Notes under the pieces: generated by a model
What the model was told of the DNA's origin: nothing
Databases searched by the model: none
What the model saw: only the letters and a program-made list of their open reading frames with translations
Position numbers and translations under genes: made by a program
Assembly (NCBI RefSeq): GCF_001544455.2
Contig: NZ_FCOC02000001.1
Coordinates: forward strand, 310,001 to 374,000
Direction of reading: 5' to 3'
Length of the DNA stretch: 64,000 nt
Source of the DNA: Caballeronia sordidicola
GTDB lineage: Bacteria; Pseudomonadota; Gammaproteobacteria; Burkholderiales; Burkholderiaceae
Shown here: positions 1-8,637 of the stretch, one piece after another
Layout: each line of letters opens with the position of its first letter
How positions within the stretch are numbered: the first letter of the stretch is position 1

Positions 1-239
1 TCGTCCTCGTCAAGGACACGTCACTCGTCGCCGTAATCAGCGTGTATGAACTGATGCGCGCTGGTCAGATGCTGGCCGGCGCCACGTTCCGCTCGCTGCT
101 CGTCTATTCGATGGTCGGTGCGATCTACTTTCTGATGTGCAGCGTGCTGTCGTACGTGTTTCGCCGTATTGAGAAGCGCCTGACCGTACCGGGTTACTGG
201 GACGGCGCATCCGAACACAACCCCATCACCAAGATATGA
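1..239 (+). CDS. Polar amino acid ABC transporter permease, C-terminal part (5' end outside window)
   Basis: The open frame runs in from the left edge (third reading frame) without a stop. It begins with [19 protein letters not shown], the conserved end of the EAA loop region in HisM/GlnP-type permeases. One hydrophobic helix and a short basic tail follow. In this family the inner-membrane permease pairs with the ATPase to import amino acids such as glutamate, glutamine, histidine or lysine. The stop overlaps the start of the ATPase gene by 4 bases (ATGA at 236), so the two are translationally coupled. Substrate cannot be told from this fragment. Confidence 0.88.
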   Translation, partial: VLVKDTSLVAVISVYELMRAGQMLAGATFRSLLVYSMVGAIYFLMCSVLSYVFRRIEKRLTVPGYWDGASEHNPITKI

Positions 240-985
240 GCGACGCCATGCAAGATCCGATGATCGCGATGAAAGGCGTGTCGAAATGGTATGGCGACTT
301 CAAGGTGCTGAACGGGGTCGACCTGCATGTGCAGCCGGGCGAAAAGCTGATCCTTTGCGGACCGTCCGGCTCGGGAAAGTCGACCACCATCCGGCTGCTG
401 AACCGGCTCGAGGAACATCAGGAAGGACAGATCAGGGTGAACGGCATCGAGATGAACGGCGACATCCGCAACATCCAGCGCATTCGCGCCGACGTTGGCA
501 TGGTGTTCCAGCACTTCAATTTATTTCCTCACCTGACCGCGCTGCAGAACTGCACGGTGGCGCTGCGGCTCGTCAAGAAGATGCCCGTTCGCGAAGCCGA
601 AGAGCGCGCCATGCGCTATTTCGAGCGCGTTAGAATCGCGCAGCACGCAGGCAAATACCCAGGCCAGTTGTCGGGTGGCCAAAAGCAGCGTGTAGCGATT
701 GCGCGCAGCCTCTGCATGGAGCCGAAAGTCATGCTGTTCGATGAGCCAACCTCCGCGCTCGATCCGGAAATGGTGAAGGAAGTACTGGACGCCATGGTTC
801 AGTTCGCGCGCGACGGCATGACCATGGTATGCGTCACACACGAAATGGGTTTTGCACGTGAGGTAGGCGACCGCGTTGTCTTCATGGACCGCGGGGAAGT
901 GGTGGAAACGGGCACGCCCGCGGATTTCTTCCGCGCTCCGCAGACACCGCGCGCCCGCGAATTTCTCGGCCAGATCCTGGCATGA
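236..985 (+). CDS. Polar amino acid ABC transporter ATP-binding protein
   Basis: A 249-residue ATPase of the GlnQ/HisP family that powers amino acid import with the upstream permease. Walker [10 protein letters not shown] is at residues 42-50, the Q-loop at [10 protein letters not shown] (91-100), the signature LSGGQ at 145-149 and Walker B VMLFDE at 165-170. A D-loop (SALD) and a switch histidine (THE) follow. The sequence is full length for the family and nothing is missing. Its start overlaps the permease stop. An IclR regulator begins 19 bases downstream on the same strand and may control the transporter (inference). The binding-protein gene must lie to the left of the window or elsewhere. 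Confidence 0.95.
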   Translation: MSDAMQDPMIAMKGVSKWYGDFKVLNGVDLHVQPGEKLILCGPSGSGKSTTIRLLNRLEEHQEGQIRVNGIEMNGDIRNIQRIRADVGMVFQHFNLFPHLTALQNCTVALRLVKKMPVREAEERAMRYFERVRIAQHAGKYPGQLSGGQKQRVAIARSLCMEPKVMLFDEPTSALDPEMVKEVLDAMVQFARDGMTMVCVTHEMGFAREVGDRVVFMDRGEVVETGTPADFFRAPQTPRAREFLGQILA

Positions 986-1004
986 CCTTGACCACGGAAC
1001 CAGC

Positions 1005-1799
1005 ATGAGCGAACAGGACAATCCAGAAGATTCGCGTCTTTTTATTACGTCGCTCGCACGCGGATTGCATCTACTGGCAGCCTTCCGGGAAGACCATTCG
1101 TCGATGAAACTCGCTGACCTGGCGCTTGCCGCGAACATGAGCAAGAGCGCAGCCCAACGCTTCACGCATACGCTCGTCACGCTCGGCTACCTACGCAAGA
1201 ACGATGTCAGCAAGGAGTATTCACTCGCGCCGCGCTCGCTGGAAGTTGGGTTGCGTTATCTGCAAACCAGCCAGTTGATCAGTAATGCGAACCCTTATCT
1301 GCATTCGTTGAATCGGGCATGTCAGGAAACATGCAGCCTTGCCGAACTCGACGGTCTCGACATGGTGTACGTTTCGCGGTTTCCGGCGCAAAAAGAAATG
1401 TTCGTCAACATGCCGATCGGCATGCGGCTGCCGGTCTATTGCACGGCGTCGGGACGCGCCCTGCTTTCACGGCTCGAGCCGGAGCGCGCGTCGGAGATGC
1501 TGGCGGCGTGCACGCGGGTCGCCTACACCACGGAGACCATCACCGACCTGGCAAAACTCGAAGCTCTGCTGGCCGAGGCACGCACAAACGGATTCGCCTG
1601 GGCGAACGGCGAGTATTACAACGGTGATATCAATGTCAGCGCGGCAATTCTGGCGCCCAACGGCAAACCCGTCGGCTCCGTGAACGTCTCCGCGCCTTCG
1701 AGCCGCTGGACCCTGGCAAAAGTCATCGACGAGATTGGACCGCAAGTCCTCGAGACTGCCCGCGCAATCGGCGGTTCAAGTACCTCGCGTGCGCGGTGA
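1005..1799 (+). CDS. IclR family transcriptional regulator
   Basis: A 264-residue regulator. An N-terminal winged helix-turn-helix (about residues 14-75, with LADLALAANMSKSAAQRF as recognition region) is followed by an IclR effector domain (about 90-255). The longer open frame starting at 876 runs deep into the ATPase gene, so I chose the ATG at 1005, which gives the usual family length. IclR proteins bind small carboxylates, sugars or aromatics and repress or activate neighbouring catabolic genes. Here it follows the amino acid ABC genes and converges on the minus-strand LysR gene with 38 bases between the stops. Its target could be the transporter or the large minus-strand operon; the sequence does not decide. 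Confidence 0.9.
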   Translation: MSEQDNPEDSRLFITSLARGLHLLAAFREDHSSMKLADLALAANMSKSAAQRFTHTLVTLGYLRKNDVSKEYSLAPRSLEVGLRYLQTSQLISNANPYLHSLNRACQETCSLAELDGLDMVYVSRFPAQKEMFVNMPIGMRLPVYCTASGRALLSRLEPERASEMLAACTRVAYTTETITDLAKLEALLAEARTNGFAWANGEYYNGDINVSAAILAPNGKPVGSVNVSAPSSRWTLAKVIDEIGPQVLETARAIGGSSTSRAR

Positions 1800-1837
1800 A
1801 CGCTGCGGCGGCTATAGCAATTACTCGTACTACAAAA

Positions 1838-2746
1838 TCACCGGACTTCGATGCTGGACTCCGCGAGATCCGTAAAGGCAGCAATCGCTTTCGCGCCTCT
1901 TCGCGACCGCAAGCACACAACATAGGAATGCGTGAAGCTCTTGTGATCTGAAATGTGCAGGACGTGAAGATTGTCGTGGGACCGATACTCCGCCTGAGAC
2001 ACGATGCCAATGCCCAGGCCCTCCATCACCGCCTCCCGGACTGCGTCACGCGACACCTCCATGACGATTTTCGGGTTCACGCGATGTTGCGTCAGTTCCT
2101 TTTCAAAAGCGGTACGTGTCATCGACCCGCGCTCGCGCATGATCATGCGCTGGCCGTCGAGTTGCGCGAGCTTGATACTGTCAAGGAGCGCCCACGGATG
2201 AGAAGAATTCACAAAAACGAGAATCTCGTGAGAACCGAGGTGTCTTGAGTAAAGCCTTGCATCGTTAATGATGCTGCCGGTGATCGCGGCGTCCGTACTT
2301 GAATCCAGGATCTTCCTGAGCACGCCATCGGAATTGTCGCTGTCGATGGAAACCTGAACCAGCGGATATCGTTGCGTGAACTTAGCCAGCAATTTCATCA
2401 CAAAAAACGGGCCAACGGTGCCGATGCGTATCGATCCCGACACCGCTTCGCCAGTCGAACACAGCAGGTCGACCGCTTGTTCCTCCAGTTCGAAAATTTG
2501 CCGTGCAACAGCGAACAGCGCCATTCCCGTTTCGCTGAGCTGCAAGCCCTTCGAAGAACGAATGAAAAGTTCGACGCCGTAATTTTCTTCGAGTTGCTTG
2601 ACCTGGACGGTCAGGGTCGGCTGGCCAATATGAAGCAGCAACGCCGCTCTCGTGAAGCTCATCTCCTGAGCAACAGCGTAAAAAGACCGTAGCTGGTTGA
2701 AGTTGACGAAAGCGAGCTTACGCTCGCGCGGCCGTTCGGGCGTCAT
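1838..2746 (-). CDS. LysR family transcriptional regulator, last gene of the catabolic operon
   Basis: A 302-residue regulator. The N-terminal helix-turn-helix (about residues 16-75, starting NFNQLRSFYAVAQ) is followed by a periplasmic-binding-like effector domain. The ATG at 2746 overlaps the hydrolase stop (ATGA); an upstream in-frame ATG at 2758 is possible but lies further inside the hydrolase. Most LysR genes are divergent from their targets, so its position at the 3' end of an operon is less common and suggests co-expression with the pathway and feedback. The effector is unknown. Confidence 0.9.
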   Translation of the reverse strand: MTPERPRERKLAFVNFNQLRSFYAVAQEMSFTRAALLLHIGQPTLTVQVKQLEENYGVELFIRSSKGLQLSETGMALFAVARQIFELEEQAVDLLCSTGEAVSGSIRIGTVGPFFVMKLLAKFTQRYPLVQVSIDSDNSDGVLRKILDSSTDAAITGSIINDARLYSRHLGSHEILVFVNSSHPWALLDSIKLAQLDGQRMIMRERGSMTRTAFEKELTQHRVNPKIVMEVSRDAVREAVMEGLGIGIVSQAEYRSHDNLHVLHISDHKSFTHSYVVCLRSRRGAKAIAAFTDLAESSIEVR

Positions 2747-3615
2747 GCCGGTTCGCACCCCGTATGATTCGCCCCGTTCACGCGGGCTTCGATAGCGCTC
2801 AAGATCAGCCCGTCGTCGCGGGCGAGATCCATGAGTACCGTGTAGTGGTTGCTGGCGGCGAGCAACGTGACCGTGGTTTCCAGCCCGTGTGAATCGCGGG
2901 AGGCCGCAAAGCGCTTGGTCTGCGAGTCGATAAACCCGGCCGTCTCCTCTGCCCCCACGCCGACAATCATCCAGCCCTCGAAAGGCTGCAATGCGATCGG
3001 GCTGAGCGTTTCGACATCGGCCGATGCCAACCCTATGTGTGAAGCAAGGCTTGTTTTCATCAAAGGCTCAAGGTCGAAGATCCCACTGATGCAAGCACAT
3101 CCCGCGACGGGCGAAGCATCGCGGGCCGAGCTTTCGAACAACGTCGCAGCCAGCGCGGCAAGGTGTCCGCCCGCGGAATGTCCCGCCAGCACGATCGAGG
3201 AAAAACGCGGCAACCGTAGCCGCCCTGCGTCGTTCAACCAGCGAAGCGCACGGTCGATGCTTGCCGCAATGCCCGGCAAGGCCGTTTCAGGCGCAAGCGG
3301 ATAATTCAACACCGCGACAGAATAACCCAGCTTGGTGAACGGCCCGGCGACGAACGAGAAAGAACGTTTGTCCATGCTACGCCAGTAACCGCCGTGAATG
3401 AAAACGAGCAAGGGAGCGCCGGGTCGGCCTCCGAACAAATCCACCCTTTCCAGTTCGTGGCCGCCATAGGGTACGTCGAGCGTGCACGCGTGCGTGTCGC
3501 GAACATCCGCACTCAAGCGGTCGATCGCGTCATACACTCGTTGCCTCTCGGGATAGCGCGCGGAGAAGAAATATTGCGACTCGATTTCGGGATCTACAGC
3601 AGGATCCGTCGTCAC
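2743..3615 (-). CDS. Alpha/beta hydrolase, arylformamidase/carboxylesterase-like
   Basis: A 290-residue serine hydrolase. The oxyanion-hole HGGYW is at residues 74-78, the nucleophile elbow GHSAGG at 145-150 (Ser147), and a late histidine in SNHYTV (His257) fits the catalytic triad. HGGYWRSMDKR and NYPLAPE resemble the kynurenine formamidase-like branch. It starts with GTG inside the stop of the alcohol dehydrogenase gene (GTGA overlap) and ends inside the LysR start. No signal peptide is visible, so it is probably cytoplasmic. It would cleave an ester or amide in the pathway of this operon (inference). A kyn-type tryptophan role is not supported by the neighbours. Confidence 0.85.
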   Translation of the reverse strand: MTTDPAVDPEIESQYFFSARYPERQRVYDAIDRLSADVRDTHACTLDVPYGGHELERVDLFGGRPGAPLLVFIHGGYWRSMDKRSFSFVAGPFTKLGYSVAVLNYPLAPETALPGIAASIDRALRWLNDAGRLRLPRFSSIVLAGHSAGGHLAALAATLFESSARDASPVAGCACISGIFDLEPLMKTSLASHIGLASADVETLSPIALQPFEGWMIVGVGAEETAGFIDSQTKRFAASRDSHGLETTVTLLAASNHYTVLMDLARDDGLILSAIEARVNGANHTGCEPA

Positions 3616-4715
3616 GTGAACGACACCACGCTTCTGAGCGACTCGCCCGAAACCATCAGTTCAAAGCCGCGGTTGATCTGCTCGAATGGCAGGCGACGGG
3701 TGACGAGACGGTCGATGTCGATATGCCCGTCCATGTATAGATCGACAATGCGTCCAAGGCCCGTGCGCCCGCGCACGCCGCCAAAATAACTGCCCTTCAC
3801 GGTGCGCCCATAGCGCACCGCAACCGGTGGCACCTGCATCAGCGCGTCGCGCGGTTCCACGCCGAGCAGCACGCACGTACCCCATCCGGCATGGCAACAA
3901 TCGAGCGCCTGGCGCATCACGGCCACATGACCCGTGCATTCAAAAGCGACGTCGGCGCCACCGTCGCACACATCGCGGATTTCTTCGAGAACCCGTCCCG
4001 CGCTGGCATCGACGTAATGCGTCATTCCAAGCTCCCGCGCTATTTGCGCTTTCGACGCATGCAGGTCCACGCCGATGATTGCATGTGCCCCTGCAATGCG
4101 CGCACCCTGCACGATATTCACGCCGATACCGCCCAGGCCGAACACCACCACGTTGTCGCCCTCGCGGACGTCGGCGAGCGCAGCGCCAACGCCCGTGGTT
4201 ACGCCACAACCCAGCAGGCAGACGGTGTCAAGCGGCGCGTCCTCGCGGATTCTGCACAGTGCGATCTCGGGCACCACCGTGTAGCGCGAGAACGTCGACG
4301 TTCCCATGAAATGGTGCAACGGCTCGCCTTGCCATCGAAAGCGCGGCGAGCCGTCGGGCATGACGCCACGGTCGCGCGTGGACTTGATCGACCAGCACAG
4401 GTTCGTGCGCCGACTCAGGCACATCTTGCAGACGCCGCATTCCGGACCATAGAGCGGGATCACGTGATCGCCTGGACGCAGCGTGCTGACGCCCGGCCCC
4501 GTTTCGATCACCCGTCCCGCGCCTTCATGTCCCAGCACAGCCGGATATACGCAACTCGAATTGCTGCCTTCGATTGCAGTGAGGTCCGTGTGGCACAAGC
4601 CACTCGCCGCTATTTCAACCAGCACTTCGCCCGCTCCTGGACCATCGACCAGGATTTCATCGATGACAAAAGGCAAATGAGGGGCCACGCAAATTGCGGC
4701 AAGACTTTTTATCAT
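3612..4715 (-). CDS. Zinc-dependent alcohol dehydrogenase (MDR superfamily, aryl-alcohol/class III-like)
   Basis: A 367-residue NAD(P)-dependent alcohol dehydrogenase. Catalytic zinc ligands fit Cys41 and His63 in GHEGAGRV. The structural zinc cysteines follow the CxxCxxC plus distal C pattern (Cys93, 96, 99, 107). The Rossmann motif GLGGIG lies near residues 193-198. The LGCGVTTGVGAA stretch is typical of benzyl alcohol and glutathione-dependent formaldehyde dehydrogenases. The gene lies 19 bases after the ferredoxin reductase and overlaps the hydrolase by 4. The likely role is to oxidise an alcohol produced by the di-iron oxygenase to an aldehyde (inference); the xylM-xylA-xylB route for xylenes is a known parallel. 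Confidence 0.92.
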   Translation of the reverse strand: MIKSLAAICVAPHLPFVIDEILVDGPGAGEVLVEIAASGLCHTDLTAIEGSNSSCVYPAVLGHEGAGRVIETGPGVSTLRPGDHVIPLYGPECGVCKMCLSRRTNLCWSIKSTRDRGVMPDGSPRFRWQGEPLHHFMGTSTFSRYTVVPEIALCRIREDAPLDTVCLLGCGVTTGVGAALADVREGDNVVVFGLGGIGVNIVQGARIAGAHAIIGVDLHASKAQIARELGMTHYVDASAGRVLEEIRDVCDGGADVAFECTGHVAVMRQALDCCHAGWGTCVLLGVEPRDALMQVPPVAVRYGRTVKGSYFGGVRGRTGLGRIVDLYMDGHIDIDRLVTRRLPFEQINRGFELMVSGESLRSVVSFT

Positions 4716-4734
4716 GGATCTCTAGAGGGAAATG

Positions 4735-5955
4735 TCACGCTGAAACGGTCTTGGCCGCCTTCGCTTTCGGCGCAGGAAGCGTCGACGGATCGATGCCGGC
4801 GCGAGACTGAATCAGCTTCTGGGCCGAGCGCACGTCGCGTCCGCAATCCACCCCGATCACGCCGCGCAGCACATCGCCTTCGAGGTAATAGATCACAAAC
4901 GAACCGCAGTCGGGATTGCCTCGCAACACGGGCGTGAAGCGGTCGGACGGTTCGCCCGCCAACTGGATGTTGCGCCCGAACTGATCCGTCCAGAACCAGG
5001 GAACATCGCGTGGGCGCGCCGGCACGCCGCACAGCACCGCTGCTACCCTGCCAGCATCGTCTTCGGCCTTGCGCCACGATTCGATCCGCGATGTCGGCTG
5101 CGCTTGCGTGGCGCGCAGTCGCGCAACATCGCCAATGGCAAAGATGCGTGGATCTTCCGTGCGGCAATCTTCGTCGACGAGCACGCCGTCCTCTACATCC
5201 AGACCCGCGAGCGCCGCAAGTTCATCATTTGGCTGAGCACCGATTCCGACCACGATCGCGTCGGCGGCAATCGCGGCGCCCTGCTCCATCTCGATTCCAT
5301 TCGCGCGCAGCCGCGCGGCGCGGCTATCGAACCGAAGATCGACTCCATGGGACGCGTGAAGCCACGTCATCCAATATGCGAAATCGGCGGGCAGCAAGCG
5401 CATGAGCGGACGCGGCGCTGCTTCGATCACCGTCACGCGCGCGCCCTTTTGCAACGCGCTGGACGCAACTTCCAGTCCGATAAAACCCGCGCCGAGCACA
5501 GCGATTCGCGCGTTGCGGCGCAGGCGAGGCGCGAGCGCGGCGGCATCTGCGAGCGTGCGAAGCGTATGCACCGGCGCGCCTGCTTCAATGCGGCCCGGGA
5601 AAGTCCGCGCTCGCGCGCCGGTTGCGAGAATCAGCGTGTCGTATGGAATGCTTTCGCCGCCGTCGAGCCGGGCCACACCGCGTCCACGATCGATTTCGAC
5701 AACCGCATCGCCGGATTTCAACTGCACGTCAATGGCATCCCAGCCACCTGCGGCAACGAGATGCGTCGATTGCGGCTGCGCCACGCCGGTCAGCACGTCT
5801 TTCGATAAAGGCGGGCGCTCATAAGGCGGATGCGTTTCGTCGCCAAGAAGCGTGATGCGCCCGGCAAAACCGTGCTGGCGAAGATTGATCGCGGCGCGGC
5901 CGCCCGCGTGTCCCGCACCGACTATCACGACCGCCTGCGATGTCCCATCCGTCAT
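4735..5955 (-). CDS. FAD-dependent ferredoxin reductase of a three-component oxygenase
   Basis: A 406-residue flavoprotein of the oxygenase-coupled NADH:ferredoxin reductase family (BphA4, putidaredoxin reductase type). The FAD-binding GAGHAG is at residues 13-18, PYERPPLSK at 44-52, ATGA at 111-114 and the NAD-binding GAGFIG at 155-160. The second FAD motif IFAIGDVA is followed by the typical C-terminal reductase domain. It would pass electrons from NADH to the Rieske ferredoxin encoded at the head of the run. Its ATG overlaps the desaturase stop by 4 bases, which ties reductase to oxygenase. Length is normal for the family. Confidence 0.93.
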   Translation of the reverse strand: MTDGTSQAVVIVGAGHAGGRAAINLRQHGFAGRITLLGDETHPPYERPPLSKDVLTGVAQPQSTHLVAAGGWDAIDVQLKSGDAVVEIDRGRGVARLDGGESIPYDTLILATGARARTFPGRIEAGAPVHTLRTLADAAALAPRLRRNARIAVLGAGFIGLEVASSALQKGARVTVIEAAPRPLMRLLPADFAYWMTWLHASHGVDLRFDSRAARLRANGIEMEQGAAIAADAIVVGIGAQPNDELAALAGLDVEDGVLVDEDCRTEDPRIFAIGDVARLRATQAQPTSRIESWRKAEDDAGRVAAVLCGVPARPRDVPWFWTDQFGRNIQLAGEPSDRFTPVLRGNPDCGSFVIYYLEGDVLRGVIGVDCGRDVRSAQKLIQSRAGIDPSTLPAPKAKAAKTVSA

Positions 5956-6941
5956 GCCGGACCGCCTGTGGACGACTGCCGTGCAAAACGCCTGCGGGCC
6001 AGGATTTCCCGGATGATCTGCGTATGCACTTCAACGTAGCCGTTCGCCACGCAATTCAGATGCGGGCGCATTTCCTTGTGCAAGCGCGCCAGCGCATGAA
6101 ACGGCACCGACGACGCCACATGATGTTCGGCGTGAAACGGCATGTTCCAGTACAGCGTCCGGAAAACCGGATTGGCGAGCGTGGTGCGGGTGTTCGCCAG
6201 CAGGTCCGGACTTTCTTCTGCGCCGGTGTGTTCGGCCATGCGGATTGCGCGCAACACCGGTTCGCCGACAAAGCGCGGCAGAAGCCAGTAGATCACCGCG
6301 GCCCACGAATGAAGCGCGATAGAAATCATGGCCACGGCAACATACAAAGCCAGCGTAAGGACGATCTCGCGGCGCACGCGGCGAATATCGCTTTCGGGAA
6401 TGAAGCTGAGTTCCACTGGCGAAAACCGGCCAGTCAAACCGCGCCAGTATGTTCCGATCATCTTCGGCCAGAACGACACGCCAAGGATCAGCAGGACATA
6501 CTCGCGCAGCGTGGACGGAAACGGCACGATATCCGGGTCCAGATGTTCGTGCTGCGTGTAGGTATGGTGCGCCGTATGACGATATTTGAAATACAGGAAC
6601 GGCCTCATGCTGACCACCGCGGCGAACATGCCGACCGTCGTATTCAGCCAGCGCGAGCGAAACGCGGTGCCGTGCGAGCATTCATGCAAGGGCGCGAACA
6701 GAAGGACGATGATCGCGCCGTGCAGCAAGGTTGCAGGAATGATCCACAGCGTTCCCATCGACAGGTAAATCATGCTGCCTGTCAGAAGCAACGCGCCAAT
6801 GTGAGCCGCAAGATGCAGCAAGCCGGGAACGTTGCTGCGTTCGCGCAGCACCTTAAGGCTTTTCTTCGGCACCATCGCGCCGCCAGTGAGCGGCCATTCC
6901 TCGCTGCCCAGTCTGCTTGCGTTCAATCCATCGTTTGTCAT
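5952..6941 (-). CDS. Membrane di-iron oxygenase, fatty acid desaturase-like family
   Basis: A 329-residue integral membrane protein with three histidine clusters that bind the di-iron centre: HECSH (86-90), HTAHH (122-126) and HAEHH (270-274), plus AEHTG at 237-241. Hydrophobic segments lie near residues 40-60, 65-85, 103-118 and 193-222. Such enzymes hydroxylate or desaturate hydrocarbon chains, rings or methyl groups and need a ferredoxin and a reductase. Here the reductase overlaps downstream and a Rieske ferredoxin heads the run. An in-frame ATG at 7067 adds 42 residues without family character. I chose the ATG at 6941, preceded by GGTGGA. The cluster context argues for a catabolic hydroxylase rather than a lipid desaturase (inference). 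A 172-base gap separates it from the ATPase gene. Confidence 0.88.
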   Translation of the reverse strand: MTNDGLNASRLGSEEWPLTGGAMVPKKSLKVLRERSNVPGLLHLAAHIGALLLTGSMIYLSMGTLWIIPATLLHGAIIVLLFAPLHECSHGTAFRSRWLNTTVGMFAAVVSMRPFLYFKYRHTAHHTYTQHEHLDPDIVPFPSTLREYVLLILGVSFWPKMIGTYWRGLTGRFSPVELSFIPESDIRRVRREIVLTLALYVAVAMISIALHSWAAVIYWLLPRFVGEPVLRAIRMAEHTGAEESPDLLANTRTTLANPVFRTLYWNMPFHAEHHVASSVPFHALARLHKEMRPHLNCVANGYVEVHTQIIREILARRRFARQSSTGGPA

Positions 6942-7113
6942 TCGTCCACCTGCGAGACACTTGATTTCACTTTCGCCGGACGCTTGTATCGCGCCCGGCG
7001 CCATTGATGTCATCGTAGGGATTCGCTTGACCTCTGACCAATTCATTGTTTGAACGCGTCCATTCATGAAGCCTTAAGAGGGACCGGACGCGTCAATGCG
7101 CGCCGCGCGCGGC

Positions 7114-8634
7114 TCAAATCGCGTTCACGGCGCTCACGGCGCAGTGCGCGATGGCTTCGGCATCGAAATCGGCACGCGCGAAATGGCCGGTGACGCGGCC
7201 CCGGCTCATGACCACGATCCGGTCGCACAAAGCCATCAATTCCGGCAATTCGCTCGATACCAGCAAGATGCCCTTGCCTTCGTCGGTCACCGATTGCAGC
7301 GCTTCCCAGATCTGCGGCTTGCCGCCCACATCCACTCCGCGCGTGGGCTCTTCTACGACAAACAGCCGGGCGTCCCGTGCCAGCCACTTTCCAAGCACGA
7401 CTTTCTGCTGATTGCCGCCCGACAGATTGACCACGCCGCGATTCGGGTCTCGTGCCTTGATCGCAAGCCGCTCGATCAGGCCGCGGCTGAGCAGGTCGCG
7501 CCGGCGCCTCGACACCAGCCCCGCGCGGGTGATCCGGCGCAACGTGGTGAGCGCGAGATTGTCATGCACGGACATGGCGGGAACCAGGCCTTCGGCCTTG
7601 CGGTCCGCCGGCAGGTATGCCAGTCCGCAAGCGATCGCGCGCCTCGGCGTGGTTAGCCGTCGCATGACGCCGCCAATCCGGATTTCGCCCTTGTCCACGC
7701 GCTGCAATCCAAACAGCGCACGAATCACCGATTCGCGTTCGCAGCCGAGCAGCCCCGCGATCCCGACAATCTCGCCCTCGCGCAAATCGAGCGACACATC
7801 GCTGAATCGTCCTTTCGCGCCCAGTCCATCCACTTCTAGCAACAATGCGCCGGGCGCGTTCGCGCGGCGCGGCGCAAAGCGTTCGCCGAGTTCGCGGCCT
7901 ACCATTGCCTGCACGAGTTGTTCGGGCGTCGTGCCGTGCGCGCCAAAGTGCGCGACCGATTTTCCGTCACGCAGCACCGTGATTCTGTCGGCCACGCGCA
8001 GCACTTCTTCCAGCCGATGCGACACGTACACAATCCCGAGCCCCGCCGAGCGCAGGCGATCCAGCATGGCAAGCAGCGTATCGACATGCTCGCTCGTAAG
8101 CGAAGCGGTGGGTTCGTCGAGGATCAGGACACGCGGTTTGGACGCCAGCGCCTTGCAGATCTCCACGAGTTGCTGCTGGCTCAATCCGAGCGACGACACT
8201 TGCGCACGGCAGTCGATGGCAACATGCATTGCGCTCAACAACTGTCTTGCGCGCTCTTCCATCTGCGCGGTGTCGATATTGCCAAGCCGTGACCGCGGTT
8301 CGTTGCCAAGAAAGATGTTCTCCGCAACCGTCATGTTCGGGCACAACGCCAGTTCCTGATGAACGAGCACGACGCCATGGCCGCGCGCTGCCGCAGGGCC
8401 ATCGAGCGCCAGCGCGGTCCCGTCCAGCCGCATCTCTCCACGGTCGGGACGCTGCAGGCCATTCATGATGGCGAGCAGCGTCGACTTGCCGGCGCCGTTC
8501 TCTCCAACCAGCGCATGCACTTCTCCCGCGCGAATGTCGAAGCTGACTTTATCCAGCGCTACAACGCTGCCGAACTGCTTGCAGATGTTCGAGACTTCGA
8601 GCAGCGGAGGTTGCGGGGAAATGTCCGATTGCAT
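7114..8634 (-). CDS. CUT2-type sugar/polyol ABC transporter ATP-binding protein (two ABC domains)
   Basis: A 506-residue RbsA/XylG/LsrA-type ATPase with two fused ABC domains. The N-terminal one has Walker A GENGAGKS at 44-51 and the related signature LGLSQQQLVEI. The C-terminal one begins near residue 250, has the degenerate Walker A typical of the family (LLGCERES) and the signature LSGGNQQKV. It is full length. It starts 3 bases after the kinase stop, with its Shine-Dalgarno AGGAG inside the kinase gene. It would energise import through the two permeases upstream in the same run. Confidence 0.94.
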   Translation of the reverse strand: MQSDISPQPPLLEVSNICKQFGSVVALDKVSFDIRAGEVHALVGENGAGKSTLLAIMNGLQRPDRGEMRLDGTALALDGPAAARGHGVVLVHQELALCPNMTVAENIFLGNEPRSRLGNIDTAQMEERARQLLSAMHVAIDCRAQVSSLGLSQQQLVEICKALASKPRVLILDEPTASLTSEHVDTLLAMLDRLRSAGLGIVYVSHRLEEVLRVADRITVLRDGKSVAHFGAHGTTPEQLVQAMVGRELGERFAPRRANAPGALLLEVDGLGAKGRFSDVSLDLREGEIVGIAGLLGCERESVIRALFGLQRVDKGEIRIGGVMRRLTTPRRAIACGLAYLPADRKAEGLVPAMSVHDNLALTTLRRITRAGLVSRRRRDLLSRGLIERLAIKARDPNRGVVNLSGGNQQKVVLGKWLARDARLFVVEEPTRGVDVGGKPQIWEALQSVTDEGKGILLVSSELPELMALCDRIVVMSRGRVTGHFARADFDAEAIAHCAVSAVNAI

Positions 8635-8637
8635 GAA

